From positions 1 to 7,075 of the forward strand of contig CAJBPJ010000243.1 of NCBI GenBank assembly GCA_903957465.1: a stretch of 7,075 bases of DNA, written 5' to 3'. The stretch comes from an uncultured Opitutia bacterium. GTDB taxonomy: Bacteria > Verrucomicrobiota > Verrucomicrobiia > Opitutales > UBA953. The position numbers were made by a program, and so were the translations under genes. Shown piece by piece: positions 7,055 through 7,075 of the stretch (positions are counted from its first letter, which is position 1; each line of letters begins with the position of its first letter). Under the pieces are notes generated by a model. The model was not told the origin of the DNA. It was given only the letters and a program-made list of their open reading frames with translations, and did no database searches.

Positions 7055-7075
7055 CTGCAGCCTATTTACCTGTTC
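7051..7075 (+). CDS. Probable start of the next gene, 3' partial
   Basis: An ATG at 7051 overlaps the acpS TGA (7052-7054) as ATGA and stays open to the window edge, encoding MTAAYLPV. Four-base ATGA overlaps are the classic junction of co-transcribed genes, and the same style of overlap is seen between the transglutaminase-like gene and pdxJ. Eight residues are not enough to name a product. In many bacteria acpS is followed by the NAD(P)H-hydrate repair gene (nnrD/nnr), which is a guess from gene order only. No ribosome site is visible in 7031-7050. Confidence 0.5.

Overview
The window reads as a dense, plus-strand-only bacterial gene cluster: (1) the 3' two-thirds of a very long uvrA whose start lies outside the window, (2) a membrane-anchored transglutaminase-like protein of unknown role, (3) pdxJ, (4) acpS, and (5) probably the first eight codons of a further gene running off the right edge. 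There are no RNA genes, mobile elements or CRISPR arrays that I can support, and no gap longer than 39 bases between genes.

Organism: the uvrA frame contains three ABC ATPase modules in one continuous reading frame (a normal UvrA has two), and the left edge cuts into the first visible one, so the intact protein is almost certainly a tandem double UvrA with four modules. From memory, chlamydial UvrA is such a double-length protein (about 1,790 residues), and I associate the architecture with the PVC superphylum. With the mid-range GC content and the lack of Shine-Dalgarno sequences before any start, a Verrucomicrobiota or related PVC bacterium is my best guess. This is inference, not proof.

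Layout: uvrA ends at 3734. After 39 non-coding bases comes the 711-residue transglutaminase-like gene (3774-5909). Its TGA overlaps the GTG start of pdxJ by four bases (GTGA, 5906-5909). The pdxJ TAA abuts the acpS ATG (TAAATG, 6650-6655). The acpS TGA overlaps an ATG by four bases (ATGA, 7051-7054). This tight packing implies one transcript and translational coupling from the transglutaminase-like gene rightwards.

Functions: UvrA is the damage-recognition subunit of nucleotide excision repair. PdxJ makes pyridoxine 5'-phosphate, and AcpS loads phosphopantetheine on acyl carrier protein. The pdxJ-acpS pair is a widespread neighbourhood (for example recO-pdxJ-acpS in E. coli) and is housekeeping. 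The least ordinary features are the C-terminal UvrA copy, which has lost most of the DNA-binding insertion domain and half of its first zinc finger while keeping all ATPase motifs, and the uncharacterised exported transglutaminase-like protein coupled to pdxJ. I do not see a clearly new multi-gene system here.
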